Shown here: one piece after another, positions 55,604 to 64,000 of the stretch
How positions within the stretch are numbered: position 1 is the stretch's first letter
Layout of the letters: every line of letters begins with the position of its first letter
From: Pseudomonas fulva NBRC 16637 = DSM 17717
Lineage (GTDB): Bacteria; Pseudomonadota; Gammaproteobacteria; Pseudomonadales; Pseudomonadaceae
Reading direction: 5' to 3'
DNA length: 64,000 nt
NCBI RefSeq assembly: GCF_000730565.1
Contig: NZ_BBIQ01000012.1
Coordinates: 1 to 64,000 of the forward strand
The notes under the pieces: generated by a model
Seen by the model: only the letters and a program-made list of their open reading frames with translations
Databases searched by the model: none
What the model was told of the DNA's origin: nothing
Translations under genes and position numbers: made by a program

Positions 55604-56706
55604 GCCAGATCCATACCCTGACCATGCCCAAATGGGGCTTGTCGATGACCGAAGGCCGGGTAGACACCTGGCTCAAACAGGAAGGCGACGTCATCACCAA
55701 GGGCGACGAAGTGCTGGACGTGGAGACGGACAAGATCAGCAGCAGCGTCGAGGCACCGTTCAGTGGCGTGCTGCGCCGCCTGGTGGCCAGGCCGGATGAG
55801 ACCCTGCCGGTAGGTGCGCTGTTGGCCGTGGTGGTTGAAGGCGAAGCCGACGACGCCGACATCGACGCTGTGGTACAGCGCTTCCAGGCCGAGTTCGTGG
55901 CCGAAGGTAGTACCGACCAGGCCCAAGGCCCGGCGCCCCAGAAAGCCGAGGTGAAGGGTCGCTTGTTGCGTTGGTTCGAATTGGGCGAAGGCGGGACGCC
56001 CTTGGTGTTGGTACATGGCTTTGGCGGCGACCTCAACAACTGGCTGTTCAACCACCCTGCCCTGGCCACCGAGCGACGCGTGATCGCCCTCGACTTGCCG
56101 GGCCATGGCGAGTCGGCGAAAGCCTTGCAGCGCGGTGACCTGGAGGAACTGAGCGAAACGGTGCTGGCCCTGCTCGATCACCTGGACCTTCCCCGGGCGC
56201 ACCTGGTCGGCCACTCCATGGGCGGCGCGGTTTGCCTGGGCCTTGCGCGCCTGGCACCGCACCGGGTGGCCAGCCTCGGCCTGATCGCCAGCGCGGGTCT
56301 GGGCGAGGCGATCAATGGGCAATACCTGCAAGGGTTCGTCGCGGCAAGTAGCCGCAACGCCCTCAAACCGCAGATGGTGCAACTGTTCGCCGATCCAGCC
56401 CTGGTCACGCGGCAGCTGCTCGAAGACATGCTCAAGTTCAAGCGTCTTGAGGGCGTAGACCAGGCGCTGCAGGTGCTGGCCTCGGCCCTGGCCGAGGGCG
56501 ATCGGCAACGCCACGACCTGCGCGGCGTCCTGGGCCAGCACCCCGCCCTGGTGATCTGGGGCGGCAAGGACGCGATCATTCCGGCCAGTCACGCCCAGGG
56601 CCTGGAAGCCCAGGTGGTGGTCATGCCGGACGCTGGCCACATGGTGCAGATGGAGGCCGCCGACGCGGTCAACCAGCACCTGCTCGCTTTCCTGCGCAGC
56701 CATTGA
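55600..56706 (+). CDS. acoC: Acetoin dehydrogenase E2: lipoyl domain fused to alpha/beta hydrolase
   Basis: A 368-residue protein. The N-terminal lipoyl domain (about residues 1-80) has the lipoylated Lys in DVETDKISSSVEAP (about 44). The C-terminal part (about 125-368) is an alpha/beta-hydrolase fold with VLVHGFGGDLNNW and GHSMGG (nucleophile Ser about 206), instead of the usual E2 catalytic domain. This architecture is known for AcoC of Pseudomonas-type acetoin complexes, which transfer acetyl to CoA. No dihydrolipoamide dehydrogenase gene accompanies it here. Confidence 0.93.
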   Translation: MSQIHTLTMPKWGLSMTEGRVDTWLKQEGDVITKGDEVLDVETDKISSSVEAPFSGVLRRLVARPDETLPVGALLAVVVEGEADDADIDAVVQRFQAEFVAEGSTDQAQGPAPQKAEVKGRLLRWFELGEGGTPLVLVHGFGGDLNNWLFNHPALATERRVIALDLPGHGESAKALQRGDLEELSETVLALLDHLDLPRAHLVGHSMGGAVCLGLARLAPHRVASLGLIASAGLGEAINGQYLQGFVAASSRNALKPQMVQLFADPALVTRQLLEDMLKFKRLEGVDQALQVLASALAEGDRQRHDLRGVLGQHPALVIWGGKDAIIPASHAQGLEAQVVVMPDAGHMVQMEAADAVNQHLLAFLRSH

Positions 56707-56731
56707 CCCTTCCTGGCTTCTGGAGATTCCT

Positions 56732-57823
56732 ATGAACGACTTGAGCAACCCACACATGCGCGCGGCGGTCTGGCACGGGCGCAACGACATCCGCGTCGAG
56801 CAGGTGCCTCTGCCGGCCGATCCTGCACCTGGGTGGGTGCAGATCCAGGTGGACTGGTGCGGCATCTGCGGCTCGGACCTGCACGAATACATGGCCGGGC
56901 CGGTCTTCATCCCGGTAGACGCGCCACATCCTCTTACCGGTATTCAGGGCCAGTGCATCCTCGGCCACGAGTTCTGCGGCCGGATCGCCAAGCTCGGCGC
57001 AGGGGTCGAGGGCTATGCGGTGGGCGATCCGGTGGCGGCGGACGCCTGCCAGCACTGCGGGACCTGTTATTACTGTACCCATGGGATGTACAACATCTGT
57101 GAGCGACTGGCGTTCACCGGACTGATGAACAATGGCGCCTTCGCCGAGCGGGTCAATGTGCCGGCCAATCTGCTCTACCGGCTGCCGCCCGGTTTTCCAG
57201 CGGAGGCAGGGGCGCTGATCGAACCGCTGGCGGTCGGCATGCACGCGGTGAAAAAAGCGGGCAGCCTGCTGGGCCAGACCGTGGTGGTGGTGGGCGCCGG
57301 TACCATCGGGCTGTGCACCATCATGTGCGCCAAGGCGGCAGGCGCGGCGCGGGTGATCGCCTTGGAAATGTCTTCGGCGCGCAAGGCCAAGGCATTGGAA
57401 GTGGGCGCCAGCGTGGTCCTGGACCCTAACCAGTGCGATGTGTTGGCCGAGATTCGCGTGCTCACCGCCGGGCTGGGGGCTGACGTGAGCTTCGAGTGCA
57501 TCGGCAACAAGCACACGGCCAAGCTGGCCATCGACACCCTTCGCAAGGCCGGCAAGTGTGTGATGGTGGGGATTTTCGAAGAGCCGAGTGAATTCAACTT
57601 CTTCGAACTGGTGTCCACCGAGAAGCAGGTGATCGGCGCCCTGGCCTACAACGGCGAGTTCGCCGACGTGATCGCCTTCATCGCCGATGGTCGGCTGGAC
57701 ATACGCCCGCTGGTGACCGGCCGCATCGGGCTGGAGCAAATCGTCGAGCTGGGGTTCGAGGAACTGGTTAACAACAAGGAGGAAAACGTGAAGATCATTG
57801 TGTCGCCGGGATTGGGTCGCTAA
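56732..57823 (+). CDS. bdhA: 2,3-Butanediol dehydrogenase (zinc MDR)
   Basis: A 363-residue zinc-dependent medium-chain dehydrogenase. The catalytic zinc site includes DWCGICGSDLHEY (Cys about 40) and GHEFCG. The structural zinc cysteines are in CQHCGTCYYCTHGMYNIC, and the Rossmann motif is VVGAGTIGL (about residue 184). It oxidises 2,3-butanediol to acetoin, the substrate of the AcoABC complex encoded 25 bp upstream, so it completes the pathway. A GGAG site precedes the ATG and a hairpin follows the gene. Confidence 0.94.
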   Translation: MNDLSNPHMRAAVWHGRNDIRVEQVPLPADPAPGWVQIQVDWCGICGSDLHEYMAGPVFIPVDAPHPLTGIQGQCILGHEFCGRIAKLGAGVEGYAVGDPVAADACQHCGTCYYCTHGMYNICERLAFTGLMNNGAFAERVNVPANLLYRLPPGFPAEAGALIEPLAVGMHAVKKAGSLLGQTVVVVGAGTIGLCTIMCAKAAGAARVIALEMSSARKAKALEVGASVVLDPNQCDVLAEIRVLTAGLGADVSFECIGNKHTAKLAIDTLRKAGKCVMVGIFEEPSEFNFFELVSTEKQVIGALAYNGEFADVIAFIADGRLDIRPLVTGRIGLEQIVELGFEELVNNKEENVKIIVSPGLGR

Positions 57824-57850
57824 GCGCACGGTATCGAAGCTCCCTCTAGA

Positions 57851-57885
57851 GCGGCCTTGCCGGTCCGGCGCCCCGGCAAGGCCGC
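57851..57885 (+). terminator. Strong hairpin after bdhA
   Basis: A perfect 13-bp inverted repeat (57851-57863 and 57873-57885, 9-nt loop) lies 28 bp after the bdhA stop, followed by a short pyrimidine run CTTCTA. A probable end of the aco operon transcript. It lacks a full T-tract. Confidence 0.6.
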
Positions 57886-58009
57886 TTCTACCCAAGGCCC
57901 CCACAGCTTGCAAACGTGGCGCAAAGCCCCCTCGCCCCGCCCGCACCACTCGCTGTTTCAGGCGCCCGATCTGAGTCATAATCGGCGCACTCACTGCCCG
58001 GTCCTCGCC

Positions 58010-59743
58010 ATGCGTCCACTGCTTCCCCTGACCCTGCTCCTGTTGCTCGCTGCCTGTGGGGATGGCGAATCCCTGAGCCCACCCGATGCACGCCTGCCGG
58101 ACGGCGGCCGCTACCGTGGCCAGGTGGTCGACGGCTTGCTGCAGGGCCAAGGACGTATCGATTACCCCAATGGCAGCTGGTATGCCGGCGGCTTCAAGGA
58201 CGGCTTGTGGCACGGTCAGGGGGAATGGCATGGGCAGAACGGCGAAGTCTACCGCGGCCAGTTCGCCGCTGGCCTGTTCGAAGGGCTTGGCGACCTGACC
58301 ACTCCGGGTAGCCACTATGCGGGTACCTTCCGCCATGGCAGGCGCGATGGCGAAGGCACCCTCAAGCAGACCGGGCAAACCTACCGCGGGCAGTTCAAGG
58401 ACGACCTCTACGACGGCGCAGGCGAACTGGAGCTGGCCGACGGCAGTCGCTACCGGGGCCTGTTCGCCAAGGGCAAGCCCAACGGCGCCGGCGTGCGCAG
58501 CGACGCCAGCGGTAATCAGTTCAGCGGCAGGTTCGTGGATGGCCAATTGCAAGGCACTGGCACCTACGACAGCGTCGAAGGCGAGCAGTACATCGGCGAG
58601 TTCAAGGACAACCGCCTCGAAGGCCGCGGGCGCTATGAAAACGCCGAAGGCGACGTGTGGATCGGTCAGTTCAAGGACGGTTCGCTCAGCGGCGAGGGTG
58701 AAATGCTGGGCAGCGATGGCAGCCATTACAAAGGCACCTTCCTCGACTGGCGCATGTCGGGCCAGGGCAGCCTGCAACTGGCGGATGGCAGTCAATATGT
58801 GGGCCACATGCTCGATGATGCCTACCACGGGCAGGGGCGCCTGACGCTGGCTGACGGCAAGGTACAAGGCGGTATCTGGGCCAATGGCGTTCGGGTCCGC
58901 GATGAACACGGCACCTTGCTGCCGGACCCGCTCGACATGGCACTGCTCAATCAAGGGCGCTTGCTGAAGGAAGCCTTGGCCGCCGTGCCCCGGTCCCAGC
59001 CGGCGGTCGAGCTGTACAGCCTGGTGGTGGGTGGCGACGGGCAGCAGAGCGTTTTTCTGCGCGAAGCCGATTACGTGAGCAACCTGCTGAAGGTACGCTT
59101 TGGTGCCAAAGGGCAGGTGACGCTGGTCAACCATCGCGACTTCATGGCGACGCGCCCCATGGCCACGCGGCAAAGCATCACCCGCGCAGCCAGCACCCTG
59201 GCCGAGCGCAGCGGCCCGGAAGACCTGCTGTTTATCTACCTCACCAGCCACGGCAGTCAGGACCACCAACTGGTCCTCGATCAACCACGCCTGCAACTGG
59301 CCGATATTTCCGCCGACGAGTTGGCCGATGCACTGGCCCCCTTGAAAAATCGTGACAAGGTCATCGTCATTTCCGCGTGTTATTCCGGTGGTTACATCGA
59401 TGCCCTGAAGGACTCGCGCACACTTCTGATGACAGCAGCCCGAGCCGACCGGGTTTCCTTCGGTTGCTCGGAAGAAGCCGACTTCACCTATTTTGGCGAT
59501 GCCCTTTTCGCGCAGGCGCTGAACCAGACGGACGATCTGAAACAGGCGTTTGAACTGGCGCGCACCCGCGTTGCCGAACGTGAACGAAACGAAGGCTTCG
59601 AAGCGTCCGAACCGCAGCTGTGGGCACCGCCAAACGTACTGGAGCACTGGCAGCGCCTACGCCGGCATCAAGCCGAAGAGGCCTTGCGCAATACGACACA
59701 GGCCGCGGTGGGGGCACAGGCGAAAACGCCGCGCACCCACTAA
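58010..59743 (+). CDS. MORN-repeat lipoprotein with C13 (legumain/caspase-like) peptidase domain
   Basis: A 577-residue predicted lipoprotein (LLLLLAAC, Cys about 13). Residues about 30-295 are tandem MORN-type repeats of about 22-24 residues (repeating G-x-Y-x-G-x-F/L-x-x-G-x-x-x-G-x-G). The C-terminal domain (about 325-540) has LFIYLTSHGSQD (His414) and VIVISACYSGGY (Cys457), the dyad arrangement of clan CD, C13-type peptidases. The lipobox predicts export. Substrate and partners are unknown. I chose the ATG at 58010 because it starts the signal peptide; an upstream frame to 57857 is non-coding and crosses the bdhA hairpin. Confidence 0.87.
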   Translation: MRPLLPLTLLLLLAACGDGESLSPPDARLPDGGRYRGQVVDGLLQGQGRIDYPNGSWYAGGFKDGLWHGQGEWHGQNGEVYRGQFAAGLFEGLGDLTTPGSHYAGTFRHGRRDGEGTLKQTGQTYRGQFKDDLYDGAGELELADGSRYRGLFAKGKPNGAGVRSDASGNQFSGRFVDGQLQGTGTYDSVEGEQYIGEFKDNRLEGRGRYENAEGDVWIGQFKDGSLSGEGEMLGSDGSHYKGTFLDWRMSGQGSLQLADGSQYVGHMLDDAYHGQGRLTLADGKVQGGIWANGVRVRDEHGTLLPDPLDMALLNQGRLLKEALAAVPRSQPAVELYSLVVGGDGQQSVFLREADYVSNLLKVRFGAKGQVTLVNHRDFMATRPMATRQSITRAASTLAERSGPEDLLFIYLTSHGSQDHQLVLDQPRLQLADISADELADALAPLKNRDKVIVISACYSGGYIDALKDSRTLLMTAARADRVSFGCSEEADFTYFGDALFAQALNQTDDLKQAFELARTRVAERERNEGFEASEPQLWAPPNVLEHWQRLRRHQAEEALRNTTQAAVGAQAKTPRTH

Positions 59744-59770
59744 GCTTGTGTGTAACAAGGGAGAGACATC

Positions 59771-60415
59771 ATGTACTTGACGCCTCAGCATGTCTTGCTT
59801 GCCGGAGCGACCGGCCTGACTGGCGAGCACCTGCTCGACCGCCTGCTCAACGAGCCCACCATCACCCGGGTGCTGGCGCCTACACGCCGGCCTTTGGCAG
59901 AACATCCACACTTGGAAAACCCCGTGGGCGATCCGGCTGTCTTTTTACCCCAGCTGGAGGGCCGCGTGGACATTGCCTACTGCTGCCTGGGCACGACATT
60001 GAAGCAGGCAGGCTCGGAGTCTGCATTCAAGGCCGTGGACCTGGACATGGTGGTGGCCTTCAGCAAGCGAGCCCGCGAGATGGGGGCCAGGCACTTGCTG
60101 GTAATCAGTGCCGTGGGTGCCGACCCGACATCCTCGATCTTCTACAACCGCGTCAAAGGTGAGATGGAAGAAGCCCTCAAAGCCCAGGACTGGCCTCAAC
60201 TGACCATCGTCCGCCCGTCGCTGTTGCTCGGGGAACGCACCGAGCCAAGGCTCACTGAAACCCTGGCCGCTCCCTTTTCCAAGCTGATTCCTGGCAAGTA
60301 CCGGGGCATAGAGGCCTGCACCCTGGCGCGAGCGCTGTGGCGCCTGGCGCTGGAGGAAGAGGACGGTATCCGGATCGTGGAGTCGGACGAGTTGCGCAAG
60401 TTGGGGAAAAACTGA
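59771..60415 (+). CDS. NAD(P)-binding atypical SDR-like protein
   Basis: A 214-residue protein with an N-terminal Rossmann motif [15 protein letters not shown] (about residues 12-26). It also has [21 protein letters not shown] and [20 protein letters not shown], matching atypical SDRs of the YwnB/HTATIP2 type often mislabelled semialdehyde dehydrogenase. The conserved YNRVKGEME supplies the Tyr-x3-Lys. The substrate is unknown. It starts 27 bp after the MORN-C13 gene on the same strand, preceded by GGGAGAG, so it may be co-transcribed. Confidence 0.86.
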   Translation: MYLTPQHVLLAGATGLTGEHLLDRLLNEPTITRVLAPTRRPLAEHPHLENPVGDPAVFLPQLEGRVDIAYCCLGTTLKQAGSESAFKAVDLDMVVAFSKRAREMGARHLLVISAVGADPTSSIFYNRVKGEMEEALKAQDWPQLTIVRPSLLLGERTEPRLTETLAAPFSKLIPGKYRGIEACTLARALWRLALEEEDGIRIVESDELRKLGKN

Positions 60416-60450
60416 GCCGCTGCCTGCTCGCAAGCGGCTAGGTGCAGCCC

Positions 60451-60738
60451 TCAGAAGCCGCCGCTGCCGTGATAGTAGATGCCGGCGGCAGCTGGCAGGG
60501 TCAACGGCAGTAACAAGGTATCGAGCAGAAAACTCGCCGGCAGATCGAGGGAGGCGAACCGAGGCGCCTCGACGCCGAAGCGGGCCTGGGGGCAACAGCC
60601 ACCGCTGATCGCATACCAATCCAGCCGGGTGCCTGCATAGACCACGGGCGCCCCTGGCTTGGTGCCATCCAGGGTGCGTACCGTGGCGCACCCACCAAGC
60701 ATCAACACAGCCAATGTCCCGGCCAGCCCTCTTTTCAA
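60451..60738 (-). CDS. YceK/YidQ-type small lipoprotein
   Basis: A 95-residue lipoprotein with lipobox MLGGC (Cys about 17). The mature part has [12 protein letters not shown] and [19 protein letters not shown], the pattern of the YceK/YidQ (DUF1375) family. It ends in a Gly-rich tail. Function unknown. Its ATG overlaps the ubiX stop by 4 bp, so it is the last gene of an mpl-ubiX-lipoprotein operon. Confidence 0.87.
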   Translation of the reverse strand: MKRGLAGTLAVLMLGGCATVRTLDGTKPGAPVVYAGTRLDWYAISGGCCPQARFGVEAPRFASLDLPASFLLDTLLLPLTLPAAAGIYYHGSGGF

Positions 60739-61364
60739 TCATCCACCCCATAGTGATGTTCACCCCAACGCGGCAGCATGTCCTGAGGGATGTTCAGCAG
60801 GTTGAGGATGCGCGCCACCACGAAGTCGACCAGATCGTCGATGGTCTGTGGCTGATGATAGAAGCCAGGCGAGGCCGGTAGCATGATCGCACCCATCTGC
60901 GACAGCTTGAGCATGTTCTCGAGGTGAATGGTAGAAAACGGCGCCTCACGAGGCACTAGGATCAACTGCCGACGCTCCTTGAGGGTGACATCGGCAGCCC
61001 GCTCGATCAGGTTGTTGCACGCACCGGTGGCGATCGCCGACAGCGTGCCGGTGGAACATGGCACCACGACCATGGCCGCCGGTGCGCCGGAACCCGAGGC
61101 CACGGGCGACATCCAGTCTTCCTTGCCGTACACCCGAATTTGCCCGTCGGCAGCCCCGGTGTACTCGGTCAGAAACGCCTGCATCGCCTGCGGCTTGGCA
61201 GGCAGCAGGACGTCGGTTTCGGTCGCCATGACCAGCTGTGCCGCCTTGGAAATCAGAAAGTGCACCTCCCGATCTTCGCGCACCAGGCAATCGAGCAGGC
61301 GCAGGCCGTACTGCGCACCCGACGCCCCGGTCATCGCCAGGGTAATGCGTTGCGGCCCGTTCAC
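60735..61364 (-). CDS. ubiX: Flavin prenyltransferase UbiX
   Basis: A 209-residue flavoprotein that prenylates FMN to make the cofactor of UbiD decarboxylase in ubiquinone synthesis. It has [16 protein letters not shown] (about residues 8-23), [16 protein letters not shown] and [16 protein letters not shown], all diagnostic. I chose the GTG at 61364, which overlaps the mpl stop as GTGA and begins just before the conserved Rossmann strand. A longer in-frame extension runs inside mpl and is not credible. Confidence 0.95.
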   Translation of the reverse strand: MNGPQRITLAMTGASGAQYGLRLLDCLVREDREVHFLISKAAQLVMATETDVLLPAKPQAMQAFLTEYTGAADGQIRVYGKEDWMSPVASGSGAPAAMVVVPCSTGTLSAIATGACNNLIERAADVTLKERRQLILVPREAPFSTIHLENMLKLSQMGAIMLPASPGFYHQPQTIDDLVDFVVARILNLLNIPQDMLPRWGEHHYGVDD

Positions 61365-62710
61365 TTGAGCGCCTCGGCCAGCTTGCCGTGCAGGCCGCCA
61401 AAGCCGCCGTTGCTCATGATCACCACCTGGGTACCGGGTCGCGCCTGGCGCTTGACCTGCTCGATGATCGCCTCGAGGCTGTCGGCCACTACGCTGGGGA
61501 CTTTGCATTGCGCGGCCGTGGCTGCCAGGTCCCAACCCAGGTTGGCCGGGGCATACCAGATCACCTGGTCAGCATCGTTGACGCTTTCAGGCAGGCCATC
61601 GCGGTGCGCGCCCAGTTTCATCGAATTGGAGCGCGGCTCGATGACGGCGATCACCGCTGCATCACCCACGCGCTTGCGCAGGCCGTCCAGGGTGGTGGCG
61701 ATGGCCGTGGGGTGATGGGCGAAATCATCGAAGATGGTCACGCCTTGCACTTCGGCGACCTTTTCCATGCGCCGCTTGACGCTCTTGAACGCACTGAGGC
61801 CCTCGATGCCCATCGCCGGTGCCACGCCAACGTGACGAGCGGCCGCCAGGGTCGCTAAGGCGTTGGCCACGTTGTGCTGACCGGTCAGAGCCCACTCCAC
61901 CACGCCTTGCACGTGCCCGTCGAACAGCACCTCGAAACGCGATCCGTCCGGGCTGAGCAGGCGTGCCTGCCACTGACCGCCGTCACCGGTGGTCTGCACG
62001 GGCGTCCAGCAGCCCATCTCGATGACCCGGGCCAGCGCGTGTTCGGACGTGGGATGGATCACCAGCCCTTCGCTGGGGATGGTGCGCACCAGGTGATGGA
62101 ATTGACGCTCGATGGCGGCAAGGTCAGGGAAAATGTCGGCGTGGTCGAATTCCAGGTTGTTCAGGATTGCCGTGCGCGGATGGTAATGCACGAACTTCGA
62201 GCGCTTGTCGAAGAAGGCGCTGTCGTACTCGTCCGCTTCGACCACGAAGAACGGCGTATCACCCAGCCGCGCCGATACGGAGAAATTCTGCGGCACCCCA
62301 CCGATCAGGAACCCAGGGCTCATGCCGGCATGCTCGAGCACCCAGGCCAGCATGCTGCTGGTGGTGGTTTTGCCGTGGGTACCGGCGACTGCCAACACCC
62401 AGCGACCCTGCAGCACATGGTCGGCCAACCACTGCGGGCCCGACACATAAGGCAGGCCCTTGTTGAGCACATGCTCCACCGCCGGGTTGCCACGGGACAT
62501 GGCGTTGCCAATGACGACCAGATCGGGAGCCGGCTCCAGCTGGGCAGGGTCATATCCCTGAGTCAGCTCGATGCCCTGGGCCTGGAGCTGGGTGCTCATC
62601 GGCGGATAGACGTTGGCGTCCGATCCGGTGACGCGGTGGCCAAGTTCCTTGGCCAGCACCGCCAGCGAGCCCATGAAAGTGCCGCAAATACCGAGAATGT
62701 GAATGTGCAT
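61361..62710 (-). CDS. mpl: UDP-MurNAc:L-Ala-gamma-D-Glu-meso-DAP ligase
   Basis: A 449-residue Mur-ligase family enzyme that reattaches recycled murein tripeptide to UDP-MurNAc. The N-terminus [20 protein letters not shown] is the Mpl type. [15 protein letters not shown] (about residues 108-122) is the ATP P-loop, and [11 protein letters not shown] (about 320) is the Mur-ligase motif. I chose the ATG at 62710, where conserved sequence starts. Its stop overlaps ubiX by 4 bp. It is a peptidoglycan-recycling gene in an operon with ubiX, a common Pseudomonas arrangement. Confidence 0.96.
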   Translation of the reverse strand: MHIHILGICGTFMGSLAVLAKELGHRVTGSDANVYPPMSTQLQAQGIELTQGYDPAQLEPAPDLVVIGNAMSRGNPAVEHVLNKGLPYVSGPQWLADHVLQGRWVLAVAGTHGKTTTSSMLAWVLEHAGMSPGFLIGGVPQNFSVSARLGDTPFFVVEADEYDSAFFDKRSKFVHYHPRTAILNNLEFDHADIFPDLAAIERQFHHLVRTIPSEGLVIHPTSEHALARVIEMGCWTPVQTTGDGGQWQARLLSPDGSRFEVLFDGHVQGVVEWALTGQHNVANALATLAAARHVGVAPAMGIEGLSAFKSVKRRMEKVAEVQGVTIFDDFAHHPTAIATTLDGLRKRVGDAAVIAVIEPRSNSMKLGAHRDGLPESVNDADQVIWYAPANLGWDLAATAAQCKVPSVVADSLEAIIEQVKRQARPGTQVVIMSNGGFGGLHGKLAEALK

Positions 62711-62775
62711 GGTCGACCTCGCAAAACTTCGAGGCAGGGTAGCCCAGGGCGCGACAAATCGCACCCGCTGTTTCG

Positions 62776-64000
62776 TTACAAGGGCCGACTGATGACATGC
62801 TTGCGCAGTTTGCGATACAGCGTGTTACGGCTGATGCCCAGATGTTCAGCTACCCGGGTAAGCTGCCAATGCCGGGCCTCGAGAACGGCCAGCAGCGCAT
62901 GGCGTTCGGCCGCCTCCAATGTGGTCTTGTTCCCAGGTACCGATGAACCCTCATTCGGCAAGCCCGACATGGCCACGGGCGCGGCGTCTTGCCCACGCGG
63001 CGTGCGCACCACGGCAGGCAAGTCTGCCAGCGTGACGCGACCCTCGTCGCACAAGGCTGCCAGGGTGCGCAGCACGTTGCGCATCTGCCGCACGTTACCA
63101 GGCCAGGGGTAGTCCAGCAGTGCCTGACGCGCCTTGGGTTCGAGCTCGATCAGCTGGCCCTGGGTTTCCTGGCGCAGCAGCACGTCCAGCAACTGCGCTT
63201 TGTCGCTGCGCTCGCGCACGGCAGGCAATGCGACTTCGAGCCCATTGAGGCGGTAGTAAAGATCTTCACGGAATGTACCCTGGGCCACTCGTTGCAACAG
63301 GTCCCGGTGGGTGGCACTGATGATGCGTACATCCACAGCCTGCGGCTCGCCGCCGATTGGCACCACCTGCCGCTCTTCGAGCACGCGCAGCAGCCGCGTT
63401 TGCAGATCCAAGGGCATGTCGCCGATCTCGTCGAGCAGCAAGGTGCCGCCGTCGGCCTGCAGCAGCTTGCCGCGCATGCCCTCCTTGCGCGCCCCGGTGA
63501 AGCTGCCGGCCCGATAGCCGAACAACTCGCTTTCGATCAGGCTTTCGGGGATGGATGCACAGTTGATGGCCACGAAGGGCTTGTCCCGGCGTTCGCTGGC
63601 CTGATGCACGGCCTGGGCGAAGGCTTCCTTGCCGCAGCCCGTCTCTCCACTCAGCAGCAGCGGTACATTGCGCTCGAACACCCGCACACTGCGGCGAAAA
63701 TCGTGTTGCAGTGCCGGGTCCAGCAGGCAGACCTGCGCAGGCTGCCGGACGACGCGGCGCGCATGCCCGGCGGGCACGGTCCAGACCGGCGTACGTGCCT
63801 GGCCACGCAGGCTGGCGAACACCTGCCGCCCGTCCAGGGTCAGCAGCGGCCAGGCTGCGCTGCCATCGGGCATGGCACGGCTGAACAGCTCGTCATGGGT
63901 GCAGGCGAAAAACTGCTCCAGGGTCTGCCCTTCCACGCCGGCGCGCACGCGGCCCAGCAGGTTCAGCGCACTCTGGTTGGCCGCGCAGATACGGCCATCG
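62776..64000 (-). CDS. Sigma-54-dependent Fis-family activator, AcoR-like (5' end beyond window)
   Basis: The C-terminal about 408 residues of an enhancer-binding protein; the reading frame is open to the window edge (edge residues DGRICAANQSALNLLGR look like a PAS segment). Walker A is GETGCGKEA, the sigma-54 contact loop reads GSFTGA rather than GAFTGA, Walker B is [13 protein letters not shown], and the Fis HTH is LTRVAEHLGISRNTLYRKL. It is a paralogue of acoR about 11 kb away. Proteins of this group often regulate alcohol or aldehyde oxidation genes. Its target must lie outside the window to the right. Confidence 0.92.
   Translation of the reverse strand, partial: DGRICAANQSALNLLGRVRAGVEGQTLEQFFACTHDELFSRAMPDGSAAWPLLTLDGRQVFASLRGQARTPVWTVPAGHARRVVRQPAQVCLLDPALQHDFRRSVRVFERNVPLLLSGETGCGKEAFAQAVHQASERRDKPFVAINCASIPESLIESELFGYRAGSFTGARKEGMRGKLLQADGGTLLLDEIGDMPLDLQTRLLRVLEERQVVPIGGEPQAVDVRIISATHRDLLQRVAQGTFREDLYYRLNGLEVALPAVRERSDKAQLLDVLLRQETQGQLIELEPKARQALLDYPWPGNVRQMRNVLRTLAALCDEGRVTLADLPAVVRTPRGQDAAPVAMSGLPNEGSSVPGNKTTLEAAERHALLAVLEARHWQLTRVAEHLGISRNTLYRKLRKHVISRPL

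Noticed and set aside
57851..57885. Hairpin as a REP/BIME repeat
   Set aside because: I find no second copy in the window and it does not resemble the P. putida REP consensus as I remember it; terminator is the simpler reading.
56669..59647. 992-codon minus-strand open frame opposite bdhA and the MORN-C13 gene
   Set aside because: It is antisense to two genes with catalytic motifs, and it spans the intergenic hairpin. Composition is non-protein-like.

Overview
The window is chromosomal DNA from a high-GC gamma-proteobacterium of the genus Pseudomonas, most likely the P. putida group. The evidence is the protein sequences (for example the omega-amino acid:pyruvate aminotransferase and the acoXABC/bdhA acetoin operon) and a gene order that, from memory, runs largely parallel (in reversed numbering) to a single stretch of P. 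putida KT2440. That comparison was recalled and not computed. I see no tRNA, rRNA, CRISPR array or insertion sequence. Most of the window is core genome. The clear accessory segment lies at about 45.9-50.2 kb.

Layout. 0.1-6.5 kb: beta-alanine/methylmalonate-semialdehyde catabolism (mmsA, aptA) with LysR- and RutR-like TetR regulators, then a YigZ/IMPACT protein and a short-chain dehydrogenase. 6.5-9.8 kb: purine deaminase, ArsR-type regulator and Bcr/CflA efflux pump. 9.8-13.4 kb: a copper-homeostasis cluster (CopZ-like chaperone, small secreted protein, CopA ATPase, CueR) with two recognisable CueR operators. 13.6-20.1 kb: a chemoreceptor, an AraC regulator and a divergent thiolase / HMw-FabG / MaoC lipid cassette. 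20.2-24.1 kb: MazG-like pyrophosphohydrolase, CmoM-like tRNA methyltransferase, two DUF4136 lipoproteins, a prepilin peptidase and a LuxR-type response regulator. 24.1-31.8 kb: PBP1C and a thioester-containing alpha-2-macroglobulin lipoprotein, with a 97-aa membrane protein encoded on the opposite strand between them. 32-45.8 kb: MATE exporter, arginine decarboxylase, Sui1 factor, Nudix hydrolase, DUF2333, a REC-REC-GGDEF protein, a second chemoreceptor, DsbD, and aroQ-accB-accC.

46-50.2 kb holds an apparent antibacterial toxin/immunity pair: a VasX/BTH_I2691-type T6SS effector with a hydrophobic, presumably pore-forming C-terminus, and a DUF6708-like membrane protein that overlaps it by one base. 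No secretion genes are nearby. Base composition drops sharply across the toxin C-terminus and immunity N-terminus, and a possible gene remnant precedes the pair. 50.3-57.8 kb: acetoin/2,3-butanediol catabolism (acoR divergent from acoXABC-bdhA) with a textbook sigma-54 promoter, palindromic upstream activator sites and Hfq/Crc-type CA motifs. 58-64 kb: a MORN-repeat lipoprotein fused to a C13 (legumain/caspase-like) peptidase domain, an NAD(P)-binding protein, the mpl-ubiX-lipoprotein operon, and an AcoR-like sigma-54 activator that runs off the right edge.

The items most worth following up are the orphan T6SS effector/immunity island, the MORN-C13 lipoprotein, the small protein embedded in the alpha-2-macroglobulin/PBP1C locus, the copper cluster's uncharacterised secreted protein, and the FppA/PprB-like pair without tad genes.
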